This document shows, in pieces, positions 22,557-24,021 of a DNA stretch of 24,021 bases; position 1 is the stretch's first letter, and the number at the start of each line of letters is the position of its first letter. This DNA is from JBMYYE01 sp049609065 (GTDB lineage: Bacteria > Pseudomonadota > Alphaproteobacteria > Rhodobacterales > Rhodobacteraceae). The notes beneath the pieces are model-generated. The model did not search any database, had not been told where the DNA came from, and saw nothing but the letters and a program-made list of their open reading frames with translations. The position numbers were made by a program, and so were the translations under genes. The stretch is taken from assembly GCA_049609065.1 (NCBI GenBank), contig JBMYYE010000025.1, forward strand, positions 1-24,021, given 5' to 3'.

Positions 22557-23754
22557 CCGCATGTTCGACGGTTCCACGGTCTTGATCTAACCGCGCATAC
22601 CCAAGCGAGGAAAGATCAAGGCTCCGATATCCGCCATATGTAATCCATTCAGCAAGCCCACGACCAACCGCTGGGGCTTGCTGAAACCCATGACCCGAAA
22701 ACCCGTTAGCGAACACGAAATTCGAAAGTCTGTCATGCGGTCCCAAAATGGCGTTTTGATCAAACCGATTATACGCATAATGCCCGACCCATGAATTGAT
22801 GACCTTTAGCGCCTCGAACTGTGGGATACGTGTCGCGACAGCAGGCCAGACTTTGTTTTCCCAAAGCCCGTGATCCTCATAAAAATCATCGTAGGCCACT
22901 GGCCCGTCCTCATCGGGGGCACAGCCGATCATGTAATAGGCCCCATCGGTGCGCACATGCACGCCGGATGGATCCACGGTGAGTGGCAAATCTTGTGTCA
23001 GAGGCTTTTGCGCCTCCACCACATAGGTATAGCGCTTGCGCGGCTCCACCGGAATTGTGATCCCTGCCATATCACAGATTTGTGCCGCGCGCGGCCCTGC
23101 GGCATTCACCAAGGTCCCAAGCGCAATCCGTTCACCAGTTTCCAAAACCACATGGGTGACCTGCGCCATGTCAGTCACGACATCCACAACCGCATTGGTG
23201 ATGTATTCCACCCCTCGGTCGCGGCTGGTGCGACGCCACCAATCACACATCGTATTGCCGTCGAAATAGCCTTCATCACGACTCCCATAACTGCCGAGGA
23301 TCACATCCCCTAGATCATAGAATGGGAACTTCTCTGCAATCTCATCAGGGGATAAAATAACGGTCCCTGCCCCGAGGTTTGCTTGCATTTTTTGGCATGA
23401 TTTGAGATGCGCTGCGAACTTGGGATCCTGCGCCAAATAAAGATATCCAAATTCATGCAGATGAATATCAGGGGCGCGCATATCCCCAATTTCATCACGA
23501 AACGCCCGCAAATAGCCCACGCCGAATTGGGAAATTTTTACGTTAATTTCAGATGAAAACTGTTGCCGAATGCAGCTATTTGTATGGGAGGTTGAGGCAA
23601 ACTCAAAGCTCGGATCCCGTTCTACGACCAAAACAGACCCCGTAAAATCGGTGGATTGCGCGAGGAAACTCGCAACGGACGCACCAATCATCGCCCCCCC
23701 AACAATCACAACATCATAAGACTTCCGCTCAGGCGATTGAAACGTCACAGCCAT
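22549..23754 (-). CDS. FAD-dependent amine oxidoreductase (DAO/FOXRED1-like)
   Basis: A 401-aa flavoprotein of the DAO superfamily. The dinucleotide fold is DVVIVGGAMIGAS (14-26); the GGAxxG form, in place of GxGxxG, is shared with FOXRED1-like proteins. Other visible family blocks are VNAAGPRAAQICDMAGI, VEPRKRYTYVVEA and FANGFSGHGFQQAPAVGRGLAEWI at the C-terminus. It should oxidise a secondary amine or amino acid (sarcosine, glycine or D-amino acid type), but the substrate cannot be read. The frame is open to 23817; the ATG at 23754 is preferred because AGAGGA lies six bases upstream. It overlaps the convergent znuA by 8 bp. The gene is not part of the sox operon 10 kb away, so it probably has its own substrate. 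Confidence 0.87.
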   Translation of the reverse strand: MAVTFQSPERKSYDVVIVGGAMIGASVASFLAQSTDFTGSVLVVERDPSFEFASTSHTNSCIRQQFSSEINVKISQFGVGYLRAFRDEIGDMRAPDIHLHEFGYLYLAQDPKFAAHLKSCQKMQANLGAGTVILSPDEIAEKFPFYDLGDVILGSYGSRDEGYFDGNTMCDWWRRTSRDRGVEYITNAVVDVVTDMAQVTHVVLETGERIALGTLVNAAGPRAAQICDMAGITIPVEPRKRYTYVVEAQKPLTQDLPLTVDPSGVHVRTDGAYYMIGCAPDEDGPVAYDDFYEDHGLWENKVWPAVATRIPQFEALKVINSWVGHYAYNRFDQNAILGPHDRLSNFVFANGFSGHGFQQAPAVGRGLAEWITYGGYRSLDLSSLGYARLDQDRGTVEHAVI

Positions 23755-24021
23755 CCAACATCCTCTCTCAAACACATTGGGGTCAGTTCCCCTCCATCGG
23801 TCGTACCAGACCCGCATTCAGTGTCAATCGGCAACAGAAATGCCAATCAAAATTAAGACTTATCGATTTTCACTCTGCAGACGGCACAATGCCCCTGCTG
23901 AGTTTACCACCTTTAGTTTCGATGCAAAATCTCATGCAATTTCAAAGTACTGCGCGCCCTCTAGCCCCCCTATTTACCACATAAAGGCCAGACGGCTAAG
24001 AACCGCTAGCCAGCTTTCGGA
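23755..24021. other. Right-hand intergenic region, no gene seen
   Basis: About 270 bp upstream of the FAD oxidoreductase gene. I see no coding sequence or RNA gene. A short inverted repeat GGCTA/TAGCC with an eight-base loop lies at 23994-24011 near the window edge, too weak to call. The promoter of the FAD gene should be here but is not obvious by eye. Confidence 0.5.

Overview
The window looks like chromosome from a marine alphaproteobacterium of the Rhodobacterales (roseobacter type). The grounds are the heterotetrameric sarcosine oxidase operon, a DUF3422 gene, a hemP/imelysin/di-haem oxidoreductase operon, a Zur-controlled znu locus, an Fe-type superoxide dismutase and an Atm1-type ABC exporter. 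The assignment rests on gene content and protein character only; no rRNA, tRNA, phage, IS or CRISPR sequence was seen.

Layout. (1) 1-5680: the 5' part of a DUF3422 gene running off the left edge; an Atm1/HMT-type ABC exporter and a LysM/Ig-like envelope protein, both on the minus strand; a LOG-family (TIGR00730) gene on plus; a RarD-type EamA permease and sodB on minus, with an intrinsic terminator behind sodB. (2) 5859-6802: two unrecognised genes, a small membrane protein (minus) and a small secreted protein (plus). (3) 6793-12848, minus: soxB, an FkbM-family methyltransferase, soxD, soxA, soxG. soxD-soxA-soxG are translationally coupled (4-bp and 8-bp overlaps), but a methyltransferase gene sits between soxB and soxD. 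(4) 12985-19399, plus: an iron-type operon headed by two TGA-N9-TCA boxes flanking a TTGACA element. It holds hemP (51 aa), an imelysin gene broken by a frameshift near 13435, a signal-peptide beta-barrel protein, a di-haem oxidoreductase with two CXXCH motifs, a second imelysin-like protein whose GxHxxE motif lacks the His, and a DUF1513 protein with an Arg-Arg signal. (5) 19396-22556: a zinc uptake locus, zur-znuC-znuB on minus and znuA on plus, with two 19-bp Zur-like operators in the divergent promoter region. (6) 22549-23754, minus: an FAD-dependent amine oxidoreductase of the DAO/FOXRED1 type, followed by about 270 bp in which I see no gene.

How it fits together. The sox genes demethylate sarcosine and pass one-carbon units to tetrahydrofolate; the FAD enzyme at the right may act on a related amine or amino acid. 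The hemP operon looks like an envelope iron-acquisition module (outer-membrane barrel, periplasmic imelysins, haem-containing oxidoreductase, propeller-like protein) under iron control. The znu locus is a complete ABC zinc importer with its repressor. Gene packing is tight: four convergent pairs overlap at their 3' ends.

Main points for a second look: the broken first imelysin beside an intact variant imelysin; the paired iron boxes; the methyltransferase inside the sox operon; and a strong hairpin whose 3' arm contains the Shine-Dalgarno of the ABC exporter.
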